Shown here: piece after piece, positions 22,301 through 36,700 of the stretch
Layout of the letters: every line of letters begins with the position of its first letter
Position numbering within the stretch: the first letter of the stretch is position 1
NCBI GenBank assembly: GCA_020086605.1
Contig: JACBWW010000017.1
Coordinates: 1,329,697-1,393,696 of the forward strand
Length of the DNA stretch: 64,000 nt
Source of the DNA: Lanius collurio
Taxonomy: Eukaryota; Chordata; Aves; Passeriformes; Laniidae
Direction: 5' to 3'
Program-made: the position numbers and the translations under genes
Notes under the pieces: generated by a model
Told to the model about the DNA's origin: nothing
What the model saw: the letters and a program-made list of their open reading frames with translations, nothing else
Databases searched by the model: none

Positions 22301-25300
22301 ATTGTCAAAGTCACCCATAATATTCAGCCAAAGGTGTGCTAAGGGCTGCAAAGCCTGAAAGTGTCAACATCCTCCTCTGCTTAAAGCAGCAAAGTCCCTT
22401 CTACAGGAGTTGCTCGGGGGTGAGGTCACCAGCAACTCCCCAATGAACGTGGTGGCCTCATTGTCTCCCCCCTTCCTTATCACTTATAAATTAACTAATA
22501 AGGACATTAGGGGGGATAAGCCCCTATTCTAGGAAAAACTGCAAGAGTGGCTCTTTTACTTGCAATATAAAGTGAAAAGATGAGAAAGCTGTGCTTTTGT
22601 TCTCTGACACAATCCACCAAGGATTAAGCACCATCTATTCTGTGTTCCTCTATCCTGCACAGATAGAACAGGATTCTCAAAGAAGGCAAAAAACCTTCAT
22701 CACGAACCAAATCCTTCTTCTCTTTGTGATGAAAGGGTGAGTTTGCTTATTGTCCCACAATTACATTGTATAAAGAGAATTACTCATTACTTTGACTTCG
22801 AGAGAAATCTCTTGACTTTCTGCACTGAATGTGATCCTTTTTCAAAGCTCATGTCGATACTGGCCTGTGACATTTGAAATTGTTAGCATTCTTTCCAAAG
22901 AGGTCTAGGTCTATGAATGACTTCTTGTAATAACAATCAAAAATATCTACATTTCCTTTGAAGTTAACACAGAACCCCCCAAACTGCAGAGTGAATTTCC
23001 CCCACCCAAATATTTAACTAAAAAATGTCCACATTTTTCAGCTGGAGACCAATGTATACACTTTTTAGGCCATTTTCTAGACCACACATTTCTATTACTG
23101 ATCAAGACTTAGAATCTAGGTTTATTTTAGTTTTTCACATAAATAGGCTAAAAGCTCTGGATCATTAGCTCTTTCTGCTTTTATTTGCTGGAAAATATTT
23201 CACATCACTGTTAGAGATTAGGATTTGGTAACACTTTATTCTAGCTGTCCTATTGTTTTAATTTATGTGGTCTTAGGAATGATGGAAATCATAACAAATT
23301 CTTTTGGTATTAAAGAGGGTGGTATGTGCACACAGATACAGTCAGTGACACATTTCCTTTCCTTTAGAATTTACAGCACTCATTTTGAAGACTCAGACAG
23401 CAAATGCATCTGAAGATGTTTATTTTTGCTGAACAGTCAAATGTGTCATTTAAAAACTGCACAGTAATAAGGTTACTTTAAAAGCTGAATTTAGAGGAAT
23501 TTTGAAGTCTAAGGATAGATAAGGTATTGGCAGGACACTGATTCTTAAAGTATCTTGAAAAATTTAGGCCACGCATAAGTATGAAATGTCTTGTAATTTT
23601 CTTTACCCTGCATAGTGCTCACATAGGCTGGCATTGAGTCTGGAGTCTGAATCTGAGACTATAACATAAGTCTAAGGCAGCAGAAAGAGGAAATTCATGA
23701 CAGTTTGATGTTTGGAAAAGCTGAAGACCTATTTTTCAGAGGGGGCTGGATGAAAGTCACTGAGTTTTCCATGAACTTCAGTGATACCCGTCATGAGCCA
23801 AGTGTATCTGCCCTGAGCACATCTTCTGAGGTTTACAGAGCCTCCCTTTTGCTGAGGACATGTCTTCTCACCAGCTGGCGGGTGGAAACTGGCAGGAGGG
23901 AAGGAGCAGAGGAAAATGTTCTTGTCTAAAGGAGAAAGAGAAGGCGAGAAATTCTACCCTGAAGTTAAATAGTAGAGGACTTATGCAACTCTGTCCTTAA
24001 AGGAGAGGTGAAAAGAGGAAAAAAAAATATGTAAGACTATAAATATCACAGGAATCCTTGTCTAAAAAGCTTGTTACATCTTGGGATGTAACAGTAATCT
24101 GGGGAGTGAACAAAATCTTGGGAATGAACAGCAAGCAATCACAGTGTCCTGTTAAAGCACTGCAATCAGTCTGAGCATAAAGAATACTACTTTTATTTAT
24201 GTCCAGGTGTAATGTTGCCATCCTTGACACCTTGACAGATACGGAGATTAAAGAGATTAGAACTGCACTTACCTGGATTTCCATGGACAAATGGCTGCTC
24301 ACAAGGATTTAGGGAATTTCTCCAGGAATCATTCCTTACTATAAGAGTGGATCACCATAATTTGAGTTCTATCATTGGTATCTTTTTCAAAATATCATGA
24401 TGCAAGGATTGATATAAAATATTTTCTGGGACTATGAGTTGTAGCTGGAGGGCAGTGGGTGTCACTAGGGCTTTACCTCATGGTGGCAGACTCCCTGGGA
24501 GATACAAGCTGGTTGCTTCCAGAATGTTCTTAAGTGTAAGTTCTCAAACTGGAGGTGACTTTGGCTTTCTCCCCTGTCCTCTCAGTGGGATATAAACTGT
24601 CTGCAAGATCATTTAAGGTGATCTGACCTAGTTGGTTCTCTGCCATTGTGGTCATTTTGGAGAGTCCTCAGTAGCTCAAGTCTTTAGCAAAAGGCACTAT
24701 ACAAGTCTGACTAATCAATACCACAGTTTCTTCTAGTCTGAAACAGCGTGAAATGTTATGAGATTTCAAAGGTAAATTGAATGACAAGTAGCAGGTTTTG
24801 CACCTTAAAGTCTTCCTGGAGACTTCATTTACTCTGTGAAACAGGACAAGGTTCAAACATAACTCAGTATCATGCGGGATAGGAATTCACTGTGCATTAA
24901 AACTCAATCATTTTAATAGAAACTTTTCCTCTTATCCATGTTTTAGTCATCCCTAGTCCAAAGTGGTTGGAGTGGGCATGGAGATGCATCACTGCTCATG
25001 CATATGATCAGCAACAACAAAAAAATGTGCATTCCTGATCCATATTTAGGCAGCTAAATAAGTAGCTTCACTTGGAGCTATGCTGCACACTTGAAGATGT
25101 GCCCAGCAGTGTGGGACCCACAACAGATGCTGATTATTATTGACATTTGCTTTCAGCCAGACACAAACCTCCCAGCTGACAGCTGCACTGGCAATTTGCT
25201 ATTACCCTCCTAGAGGTCATGGAGCTGTGTAAAATGTGGTAACCACCATTTTTCTTGGCCTGGCACAGAGCCAAGGCAAGTTGTGGAGTCCAGGATGCAT

Positions 25301-27515
25301 CACAGAGAGAACAGCAGGGTCAGGGAATCAAAGTGGATGATAAAGGCTCAGGAGCACAGTCTGGTTAGGTCCCATTTTTGTATAAGAGAAGCTGATGACT
25401 GCAGGAGGATTAATTATGGGGCTCCTGGTCACAGCATCCTGTAACTATGATTTCTCTTGGGAAAAGAATCAAAAATCCAATGAAATATTCAGTGCTGCAA
25501 CTCCTAAACGTTAGCTGTCTGGAACCAAGAATTCATAATGCTTTGATGGACACCTAAATTGCTGTGCTGAAAGTAAGCATTAAGTGAGGCAAAAACCCCG
25601 GGATTTAAAGCAACCAGAAGCTAAATCAGCTGGTAGGAAAAGCTAAGCTGGGGCCTGCACATGAAAATATTTTTCTGTCTCTTCTCTCTCTCAGGTTCTT
25701 AATTCAAAACTTTTTTCAGTTTCCTCTGAGTGCTTTTCTATTGCACAGTGCATATTTCGCTTCTGGTGACTGAAGTTCTGGCTCTCCATAGCCTAGGTCC
25801 AGAATCAGTTCTGCCACAAGGATTTTTTTAATATTATTTTTTAATTCTTAATAATGGACATTTAATGACTCAAATTCCAGTAAATGTCTGCAGTGAATGG
25901 AACAAGACAAACCCACAAGTTTAAAAACGTGAGAATAGATTTTTTGACATTTCTACTCCCTTATCTCTCTCCTGAGAAAAATATCTACAGATATATTGGG
26001 AGTACTATTTTATATTAGCAGGTAAGTACTAATTCCAATTGAGGGTTTCAAGATAAGGCATTACAGTGGTACATATTAATGTAATGTTTAAAGACTGAAT
26101 TTTTGTCAGTCTGAATTCTCCAGCCTAAAGTATTTTCATACTAAGAATCGTAAAATGATAATTAGAAAAACCCCAACTTTGAGATCAAAATAGATTTAAT
26201 GAGTAAAAAGGAACAGTGAAGAGCCATAGGGACAGATGCCCCTGGGTGCTTAACAGAGTAACCCCAGTTAATAATTTGCATTATGATTTGTGGAGTGCTT
26301 CAGGATCCTTCAGAACTTGGAAAATGGCAAACTGACATTAAACAAATTTATGACAAAGCAAACTAGGCAAAGCCTAAAATATATACAGTGAGTAACTTAA
26401 TTCCTTTGGCTAGAATGGGCTTAAATAATGAAGACAACATGTAATTCAGATGAGGGGGCTTTCTTGGCTTTCTTCTGCATCTGAGTTGAAGGTTTGACCA
26501 TTTCAGACGTACAGAGTATTGGAAGGCTCCCAGTAAGCCAAACTTCTGTTGCTCTGCACAACCTGAACAACGCTGGACATTGCTCCTGCATGCCAGACTC
26601 TACTGCCATTCCCAAGCACTTGGGTGTTCCTAAGGTTTTGCCCCAGAATTCAAACATAACCTAATACTTGTCAAACAAAAACTGCAATACCTGTGGTCCA
26701 CAGTGAGAGCATACTGCTAGAAATTTATTAAACTAAAGAAGGAGGAAAAACTCAGTGTTTTGGCTAGCCCTTGCCAATCATGCTGGCAAAGGAAAAGGGT
26801 GTAAAAACCTTGCATTTGACAGAAAAGGAAAAGTTACTCTTGCATTTGCTTGCAGATGTTGTTAGCACAAGTTTTAGCAGAGTAAAGCACTTCTCAGAAA
26901 AAGGAGGTTTTCCCACTGATTAATATTTTTGTATCGGAAATCCTTTCAAGCCCACAAAATAGCACTTAACAAATTAAAATAAATACATTTAAGTCCCATA
27001 ATTTGTTTTTGTCCAATAAATATCTGTGTTTTGTGATGAGAAAATTGTCCAGTTCTCTCTGAGGGTTGCAAATGTGGTCACTTTATGCAGTTGACAGCAT
27101 TTATTATACAATATGAAGAATTATTGTGCTACTGCATGAGTGTGATGAATTTCTCCAGCTTTGAAGCATGTTCAAGGGTGGAGATTACCAGAAGCTTTAT
27201 TATGTGGGCCTGGCTGTATCAGTTTTTTCTTTTGCTCTCCTTCCCTTGACTCCTTTACCTATCCCTTCCTTTACTGCTTGAGCTGGGCCCTCAAAGGCTG
27301 TTCATCCCACTAATGCCATTTATCACAAATTTCAGAGGCAGCTCATTGCCCCTCTTCACATGGCTCCTGCTGCCCAGATTTCCCTCCAGCACTGAAGCTG
27401 TGGGTCCCAGCAGAGCTAAGAAGACCTCAGCAGGTTTTTAGCTTGCAATCACCATTCTACCTCCTCACTGCTGGGCATGTCAATTTTAGAGGCCCCTGTG
27501 ACTAATAAGGAAGAA
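19396..27515. other. Unique non-coding DNA, about 8 kb
   Basis: No recognised gene or repeat family. There is a 14-base A run at 22014-22027. Two short segments have exon-like borders and are discussed among the findings: 20010-20180 plus, which ends in a stop, and 24273-24338 minus, which has a CAG|gtaagtg donor. Neither could be assigned to a family. Around 22380-22560 the sequence is richer in G and C, with nothing recognisable. Confidence 0.5.
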
Positions 27516-27575
27516 ACCTCAAAAACAGTGAAATACTGATATCTTACCTCAAAAACAGTGAAATACTGATATCTT
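27516..27575. repeat. Perfect 30-bp tandem duplication
   Basis: Two identical adjacent 30-base copies, 27516-27545 and 27546-27575, each starting 'acctcaaaaacagtg' and ending 'ctgatatctt'. There is no mismatch. It is not a microsatellite and the unit does not belong to a recognised family. Confidence 0.97.
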
Positions 27576-30564
27576 GGTGCAAACTGACCTAGGAGAAAAG
27601 CATCTACGGGCAGACAGATGGATGTATGAAAACATGGATGAAAATAACAAATACTAAATAAATATGTTTATAAAAGAAAGATAAAAAAGAAATAAATCAT
27701 TAATAAGTCAGATAAGTAGGATTGGAGTCACTGAACTAACATCTTGCTAGCATAAAATCACAGTTATTCTGTTCCTCATTTTGCAGCAAAATCCATCTCT
27801 CTGCTGCCACTACCTCCATTTACTGATAGACTCACCCACAAGCTTGAGTAATTAATTTTCTCCTGCTCTTAGTTTTCTGGTGGGCATAAAAGGATGTGTA
27901 AATTTTCTGTCTTGTCAATGGTGAGAGGAAGAGGGCTCTCAGTCCTCCAGAAGGAGACCCAATGTACCTAACTTGCTCATGTGCCTGTTGTCTCAGGAGG
28001 ACAGCAAGAAGAGAGCCCTGGCAGGTAGTGCAGCCTGCCTTGAGAAAACACACAAAGTTTATAACCACTCTTTGTATCATTAGCCTGAGACTCCTCTGGG
28101 TCACACCTGAGACATTGCTCTTCTAGGACTGGTTTGGTTTTTTTGAGATGTATAATGTAAATAGGAGTCTCACCCCCTTTTGTCCTCAGATCATTACATT
28201 ACACTGCATATTTTATACTGCTATATAATCTAAATAATATACCAAACGTATCATCACATGTTTATCAGGAGAAACTAATTTCTCACTCTGACTAAAAGGC
28301 TTTTTTATAATTTTATATGTGAGCCCATATATATGTATTGCTGTATATGCAATTAGCCATAAATAGAAGCATTTGAATGAGGTGAGTGGGACATTTCTTT
28401 TCAGAGGAGGCTTCAGAGGTGTCTCTTTCTCCCTGTATGGAAGGAAATGTGGGCATACACTGTATGATTTACAGATCCAAATGACTATTATGGATCATGG
28501 CCTACTTATTGCATATTATTTACAATGGAACCCCTATAAGCCTAAAGTATCTAAGGTAAAGATCCTTTCATTCTGACATACCAGATGCAATAACCATGCA
28601 GAAACTCTCACTCTTTCCCCTTCTTAAGCTCAGACCTGCAGAACTCAATTGATGTATGGATGTGAAGCAAACACCTTCAAGTTATAAAACATACCATAGA
28701 GAGGAGGCTGAAATCCTGCTGTAGTCAGCTGTGTGTTAATACTAAATACTAAATACCAATACTGAAGCAACAGAAACCTGCAGAGACAGGGGACAGTGAC
28801 ATATATTATTTAAAAATTTCATTATTATTATTATTATTTCAGTGGACACACAGAGGTACTATTACCAGCTTGATCCAGCAAACAATTACTAGTTAAAACT
28901 ATTTGTAGAGTGAAAGTGTAAGCAGCTTTTGACTTCATTTTGTGTAGTGCTTGTAGTTATCCTTTTAAAGCAAAAAAAAAAAACCAAAATATATATATAT
29001 ATATAAAACGATGTTTTATATGAAAGAAAGACAATATGTCTCACATTATTTAATAAGTTCCCGGAAGTGCATGAGCTCAATTTTTGTTCAGCTTTCAAAC
29101 AGATGTTATCTCCTTTAAAAATGATCACATCCCAAATGCAGCAATTTTAAGTGCACATTCACTGTGTAGTCCAACACTTCTTGGGTTTAAAAACACATTT
29201 TTTTACAAGCCAGGACATAAGATCTTGAAACAGATTGGATATATATTCTTAGGAGCAGGGACTGAAGAGAAGATGCCCTTGGTCCCAGATGAACTGTGAG
29301 GGTGCAAAATAACTGTCCTCTTCTCACTTTACCCTTTTCTTAACCACATGCATGATGCATATTTGTTTTCCCCATTCATCCAAGCACTCCTCCCACAAGC
29401 CAGGTCACAAAAAACAGTCTATCTTTCAACCTGGTGAATTAGGACTATCAATAGAAAAGCTGGGTTGAGGTGTCCTGGCAGAATATTTCTCTTTCACCTC
29501 TCATCCTGCAGTGTGGCCATCCTGTCCCTACAGCCAAGCACTACACAAATCCAGCCAGGTCAGGGTTTCCAGAGCAGGACTTCTAAATCCAGCCTCAGAA
29601 GGGTTTCTGGATATTGTCAAAACTTTGGGATTGCCTAAATGCCTAATTGCTCAGAACTATTGAGACATATTGTTCTGGGCATGGCCAAAGCACATGTGGA
29701 CTTTGAGGCTATGGAGGTTTTGGAAACTGGGGAATTTCATTCCAAAAGTTTCCTCATTTGGAACTTGGAAACTTAAGGAACATGTTGCCTCTTTGGGAAT
29801 GTAGCATCTGAACAGATATATAAATGCTTTTCATTTCAGCAAGTGCACTGTTCTTTTTTGCAGACCTGCCTGAGAGGCTTCTATGTGATTCTGGAATTTA
29901 AATTGTGCACAGGGCTTGAAAGCAGAGCAGGTCCTTCCTTGAAGTGCCCTGTCCCAGGGGAGTGGGTGCATTGTCAGAATAAGTCCCTCCTGTGCAGGTG
30001 GAGGGAGCCCTGCCTTGAGAGAATTAGTCCAGTTGTAAACACAGAGAGAAGTAGATTCTCTCTCTCTCTTTTTCCTTTTCTTTCTCCATTTTTCCCTTTA
30101 CTTTGTCATTCATCACTGATAAATCTGGCAGACAGGGAAGAAACTGAATTTTTCTTTTCATCAGAATATAAACTTTCGCAATGCACTTGTGTTAATGCTG
30201 CACAGCTGTTTGATGATCTGCCTGTAAAGGCCCAAGAAGACATTTAAAGGTTGGACTTTTCCAGACAATGCACTTCTGATTGCTTTTCAGTCAGCTCAGA
30301 AGCAGCCTGGTGGTAGGAATAGGCTGACTCTGCCATTCAGGCTGCTTTAAATCGAGAATCAACACAGAACAGAAGTCTGTGTTTGGTGAGGAGCCCAAGT
30401 GTGGGGACAAGAACTCAAGAGGAAGGACAGGACCCAAGCACCAGGAGGTTTAATTTGGCTGCCAGTTATGAGAAAGGGGGGAGGGTTGTGAGGTTAAATC
30501 TCTCAGAATCCATGGCAGTAAGAGAAATGAAAAAGGGACAAACTATAAAACCACAAACAAATCA
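27576..30564. other. Unique AT-rich non-coding DNA with short simple repeats
   Basis: Contains an (ATT)n run at 28821-28838, a 12-base A run at 28972-28983 followed by (TA)n at 28989-29005, and a short (TC)n at about 30058-30070. The 134-codon open frame at 29843-30247 has no recognisable domain and spans the TC-rich tract. Confidence 0.55.
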
Positions 30565-30725
30565 AGGCTGCTCAGGGAAGTGGTGGAATCATCATCCCTG
30601 GAAGTGTTCAAAAGGTATGGGGATGTGGTACTTGTGGATATGGTTTAGTGAACATGGTGGTGCTGGACTAACAGTTGGACTTGATGATTTTGGAGACCTT
30701 TTCTAACCTTAATAAATCTATCACC
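30565..30725 (+). mobile_element. CR1 LINE fragment, extreme 3' end
   Basis: It begins with 'gctgctcagggaagtggtgg' and proceeds through 'gaagtgttcaaaa', 'gtggatatggtttagtg', 'ggtggtgctggactaacag' and 'ttggacttgatgattttgg', the order of the CR1 3' untranslated region. It is heavily 5'-truncated (about 160 bases). The tail is degenerate ('aataaatctatcaccatt'). Confidence 0.88.
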
Positions 30726-33700
30726 ATTAGAAATATAGCCAGGAATAAAGCACTGCTCGCCAAGTATGAAGCCACTTGAAGGGACCTCTTACAGTCCTTG
30801 TAAAGAATCAGAAACTTCTATATTCATAATTAAAGCATAAAAGTTGTTTAAGAAGTCTTTTCAAATAAAAGATGATGAAACTCACAAGAGTTGAATGCAG
30901 AAAGAATCAGTCTGGACTACCAAGTGATAGAAAGGTCATACCTTAGTGGGATGAAAAAAATGCATTTTAAATAGTTATCAGAGTTATTAATATAGAGTTA
31001 GATAAGATTTAGAAAATTATCCTGAATAAAATTACCTAGACCATTTTTTATCCTTCAGGAATAGGCTGGTAGGTTTTGCCACCCGACTGTTTCTCAGATG
31101 ACATTCACAGGCTTTTCCTGTCCAAAGATTTGAGCCAGGAAGGTCCCAACTGTTTCCCATCCAAAAAATCTGAAGGGTCCAGCTAGAGGTCCCACCTGTG
31201 AGAAACCTTCCTTTTGGAGCATACAACCCTCTCCTGCATCCCCAGCAAGGAGCTGCATCACTGAGACCATCAGCATCCACTGGGAGCTTTTTGGTCTGTT
31301 AGGGGAAATTCTGATATGTGAATGGAGGATGTTGCTGTCAATAGGGAGAATGACATTTATTTAAAAAGAATATGATTTTTTAAACTGGATTTGCCTCTTC
31401 AAGTTATCAGTCAGATTTTAAAAATACCACTCATAAATTCTTCAAATGAAACTTCAGTTCTCTGTGTTTATTACCACAGTGTAGGGGATTAAACAAGCCC
31501 TTCAATTTTCATTAGTTTGCCTGGCCTGATGTTTCTGTAAACTCTTTCCCTGACACAATGCTGCAAAAGAAAATGCTGACATTAAAAATTAAACAAAACT
31601 TCTATTATATTTTACTAACTTTGGACTGGAGGTGAGTGGATGGCAGGTGATGCACATTGTGTCCCATGTCAGCAGTTTCAGAAAAATTATGTCACTTTAC
31701 AACAAAACTGAATTACTTGGTTTAAAAGTGCAAAGTGTAATTAGACCTTTCCTTTTAACAGAAATTCCCAGTGTGTGTAGGCAAGATCAGCTGCTTGCTT
31801 TGTGTGAATTCTCAGATTGCAAAGCTACTTTTCCTCCATCTGATTTCCTTTGAAAAGCCTATTTCCTTAGACTGAATTCATCCATTTTCGTTGTAAATGA
31901 GGTACAAAACATAATTACTTTATAAGAGCTGGAAAATCAGAATGGCCTTATTTAGAAGGCAGAAGCCCTGGGATTATTGGCAATTTGTAAAGTTATGACT
32001 GTTGCTGTGATCTGTCAAACCAGCAAATAGAAATATGATTATGAATGCTTTAAAAAATAACCCCAAGAATCTAATCCTGATTACCATATTGCTCACGGGT
32101 TCCCAGTTAAATCAGTAAAAGCGATTAATCTTCCCTCTTCATTTTCAGAAGTGACAAAGATATTTAAAAAGTTATTATTTTTCATTGGTGGAGGGTAATA
32201 TGATGCAAATGAGGTGAAAGAGCTTTTTTGTTTGTTGTTTTGAATGAGCAAGAATGTCACATAAAGGATAGATCTTAAGGATGATAGAAATAGCTGTGGT
32301 GCTTCTTGGAAGAGGAGAAAGAAAAGAAGGTGGTCTGAAGGATTAGAAGCAGAGGAGAAAATATAGACAACAGTGACAGAAAAACTGAAGGAGCAGTCAG
32401 AGAGGTGGAATATAATTAGAGGCAAAGAATGAATGCTTGAGTTTTTTCAAGTGAGAGAAAAACATTAAAATATTTGGAAAAATCAGGGGAGAAAGGAAAT
32501 GCGAGTCAAAGTGTGCAGATGACAAACCAAGGGAATGATAACTGCATTTTACAGACAGCAAAGGGTGGTGTCAGTGGAAAGGAGCTCAGTGTGCCAAAAG
32601 CAGAGCTGCAGAGGTGACAGCAACTGCTCAGGAGTCAGAGCAGAAGGGAGAAGGATGGGAGGTGAAGGTAGAGCTGAGCAACAGCCAGCAGGGGCTTGGC
32701 AAGAACAAGAAATGTCAGACATTTCAAACTTCCTCCTGCAGCTCTGTGAATGGAAGACAAGCAGAAATAGCTGGGTGGTGTCTGTAATAAAGCTTTTGAC
32801 ATTGCTTTGTAGAGCATTCTCACAAGCAGGCCTTGCAAACATATTTCTGAATGGAACTACAAAGGGCTGAAGTGTAAACCAGGCTGGAAATGTGTGCTCT
32901 GCAGTGATAAGGAAGGGGGGTGCTGTGGAACCCCTTATCATTAACTATGGAAGGACAGAGAATGACAATGCTCATTAAACAGAGGACATGCAACTGTGAG
33001 GAGCTACCAGGAGAATGTATAAAATGATCAGAATCATGAAACCAAAAAAAAAAAAAAAGAGAGAAAAAGATAGCATAGGAAAAAGCCCCTGAAAATAAAG
33101 GCATGTTTCAGTGAGAAGAAATCCTGGTGCATGCTTTTTTGGTAGATATAATGAGCCTATAGGAAAGATCTGATGTTGAGAGACAATCCCAATCTGCTCA
33201 ACAGTTCTTGCAAGCAAAATATCTTAAATAAATTTCTGCAAGGAGAAACTCTAGAAATCAAACCAGTTTTTTTCTCTCCTTTTGCAATGTAGACTCCCTT
33301 AGAATTCCACTCCTTGATTTTTACCAGCATTTTAAAAATACAATGGTTTTACCATCTGTTGATGGAACCTGATATCAGCTCATCTTTCCCTTACTATATT
33401 AGAGCTAGAAGGTCTGAAAGCAAGTTTCAGCTATTTGCTCTTGCAAAATTCATTTCCTCTGGAAAACAAGAAAATGAATTACTAGTAATCCAAGAAGCAG
33501 CAAGGTCAAACTTTATTCTTAAGAATATGCATTTAATAGTTTAAGGGTTTTTTGTAAATTACATTGACAGCTGGACTCACCAGTATATTTTTTCTTAAAA
33601 GTCCAGTCACTTTTTACACGTTAAATTCTATGTAAAAGATCAATAACCCTAATGATGAGAAGATAACTGCCTCTCTTTCCTAGCAGAGATTTTTAATGAC

Positions 33701-36700
33701 ACCTCTTTAAATCTTGCTGGTCTGTTTTCAAAAAAAAATAGTTAACTAGTATCAGTTTAACACCTATTTATATATAATAATGGGATTTACTCTCCAAGGA
33801 CTAGATTTTTTGTTGCATGATTTCTTTCCAAAGAAAATCTCTGTGCCCCAGAGATTTCCCTGAGAAGTATTACAGACTCCCAAGCCAGTTCATTCCCCAG
33901 GATCTCACATCTTATTGCTGAGGCAAGGTTTGACTCAGACTAAAAATGCAGCCAATCCTCTCCTGAAAAGTATTTAGAATCCAATCTAAATGGGGATCCA
34001 GGTGCCACAACCAGAACCCATCCTGGATCTGTGAGAGTCAACAGAGATGGATAATTGCATTTAGTTTATTAGTTGCTGAGAGGTATTTGCATTAAAGTAC
34101 AGCAAAACTACATAATTTTAAACTATCAAAAATCATCAGGTCCTACATATATCATGAATTTTTAGTACTATTGTCATAGTATGGAAATCATTGTTTTGAA
34201 ATGTAATGTTCCATCTTTTAAATGTGGAACTAAGTTAGTAGTGTAAATCCAGAATGCAATTCCTCTCAGGGTGTCCAAGGCCTGTTCATTTTCTGCAGTT
34301 GTCTTTGATTTCTACACACTCTCTACAGTTTCCATTTTGCCTTGGGCTCCTGGGAAGTCTCCAAACATTTCCACAGATGCCACTGAAGTATGCAAGTAAG
34401 TTGGTATTTCCCTGTGGGTTGGTTATTCCACAAAATAACCAACCAAACAAACAAATCCCAAAACACCCAGAACAAAAAACCCATACAATGAAATCCATAA
34501 TTATCTGTCACAGAGTTTCATGACAGCATTTGGCATTTTCCACTGGAAAGAGTAGAAAGTATATTTAATGAACCATTGGTCTTATTTAATAGACCAGCTC
34601 TTATGTATCCTTATTTTCTGCATGAATGCAATGAGAGATCAAAGATTTTGGAAAAAAAAATTAGGAAACAAAACACTGAGTTATTTCCATACTAGTGATT
34701 GTTGTGTAAATACAGTGATTTAAATGATGTCCACAGAGCTGTAGGTTGAGGGCTTTCCTCTTGCAAGTTGGTAGACAATTCTATTTAATTTTTTAAATAG
34801 AACTTAAAAATAGATGCATAAAGAATAATGTGTGCATTGAGAAACATGAAGTTCATTACAAAAAGTAGAAGTAAGAATACTTCACATAATCTGGTTGGTT
34901 GTTTCTAAAAACCTTTTCATATTGTGTTTCCCTGGTGACTCTAAAAGCAGGAGCAGTGGGGACAGCTGGATGAGCTCCCTCATTGCACATTCCTCATATG
35001 GGGGATTTACAGCTCCAAAGATCAGTGCTAAAAGCACCACTGGGTACAGATGCGTGTGATTAATTCCAAGTTCTGTGTTAACAAAATAACTGTTTTAAGC
35101 CCTTTCTTTCCACTGGGCTTTTATTGAACAAAAAACAGTTGACAACTGTGGACAAAGAACCCCAAGCGCTTCATGTTTGTCAAATTGCTTCTTTAGTGGA
35201 TGCATTAGGAATCAGAAGCATAAGAAAAATTCAAATTGCTTCAGGCTTTCCTGTTGAAACTTCTTTACCAGAGGTTTTATTTAACCTTCACAATACACAC
35301 ATCTTTCATTAACCTGATGATCCAAAGACATACTGTCAGGTTTGTTTTTGGACAAAGAAACAATAAGAGGGAGAAATCCATTAAAACTCATCTCTTATTA
35401 GACCTCTTATCTCTCTGGGTAACATTTGACTTTTTCTGCAGTGACTCATACCTCATGTTCTCACAACTGAGCAAACTGATATTCTCTGTGCAACTTTAAT
35501 AGAGATGACTTTCTTCTTCCACTTGTCCTTTATTTTCTCATAGTCCATTATTTTCTTTAGTTAAAATCATTGCTTTATTGATATTAGATGAAGGGGTAAG
35601 TTAACAGAAACACTGATCAAATTCCAGGTTACCATTTAAATCTTTAAGTGAAATGGATGTGATTGAAAAATTTTTAGTGCATAAACTCTTTTCTATTTAT
35701 TCTTTGGGAGCAGACTTGCCTTTCATGAGAGTCACAGGTGGCTCCTGGACTAGAGGCACTGCTCTAAATAAACTGTATTGGAAAGAAACAAATGGGTAAA
35801 AGAAAAACACTAAATCATTTAATCCTGCATTGGGGATGAAACCCAGGGCTTTCAGCTTCTGCAGGAAAAAAACCCCAAAGTTCTCATTTGGGCACTGATG
35901 ACCAGGTCATGGCAAGCCAAGGATCCAGAAATATTAGTTAATTTTTCCAGTGTATGAATGAAAGCTGGAGCAGTGAAGAAAAAGTGACCCCTATTCCTCC
36001 CTCCATCATAAGACTTTTTGAACCAAGTTTCTCTAATCATACAAGTAACAGGGAGGGAAGTCCCTCTGCAGCCCTGAGAAACACAATCATATAATATCAT
36101 ACAGAGTATTGCTGTATTATAATATTGTATAGCACATATGGCACACATACTATGCATGTGTATGTGAATGCTGATATATAGAGAGTAATACTACACACAA
36201 AATTAGAGGTCCCTTTATTTGATGTAAAGCAGTTCTGTTGGTTTTCATCCAAGAAATAAATGAATGTGTGGAAAACAAGAGGTGGCTGTGAGCAAAGCAC
36301 CATTAAACACAAACAAACACAACAGTACAATGCTGTACAGCTGCCTGGCCATAAAAACCAAGACTAGAAAAATTCACAGGTGTTTGAGAACACAAGAAGT
36401 GATGACAATTTTCCAACTTTACACTAAAGATCTGAGTTATTCCTTTAGATTAAATGCCTAAAGAAAAAAAAATCAATTAGTCCAGTTCCTGAAAGGTGCA
36501 TCTCATAATGCATTAATTAAAGTTTAAGCTATAGTGAAATATCCAACTCCTCCAACTTGTGCAGGCCATGTGGAACTCACAGCAAAGCCAGCTTGCTCAG
36601 CTGGCAAGGGTAAGAGAACATGAACACCAGCAGCTCTGTAATACTCCTGTGGCCAGTTCATACTCAGCACTGATTGAAGCTGAGAAGAGAGGCATCCAGC

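Noticed and set aside
36565..36609. 45-base plus-strand micro-exon (acceptor ttgtgcag, donor gtaaga)
   Set aside because: Too short to judge, and no partner exons in compatible phase were found on this strand.
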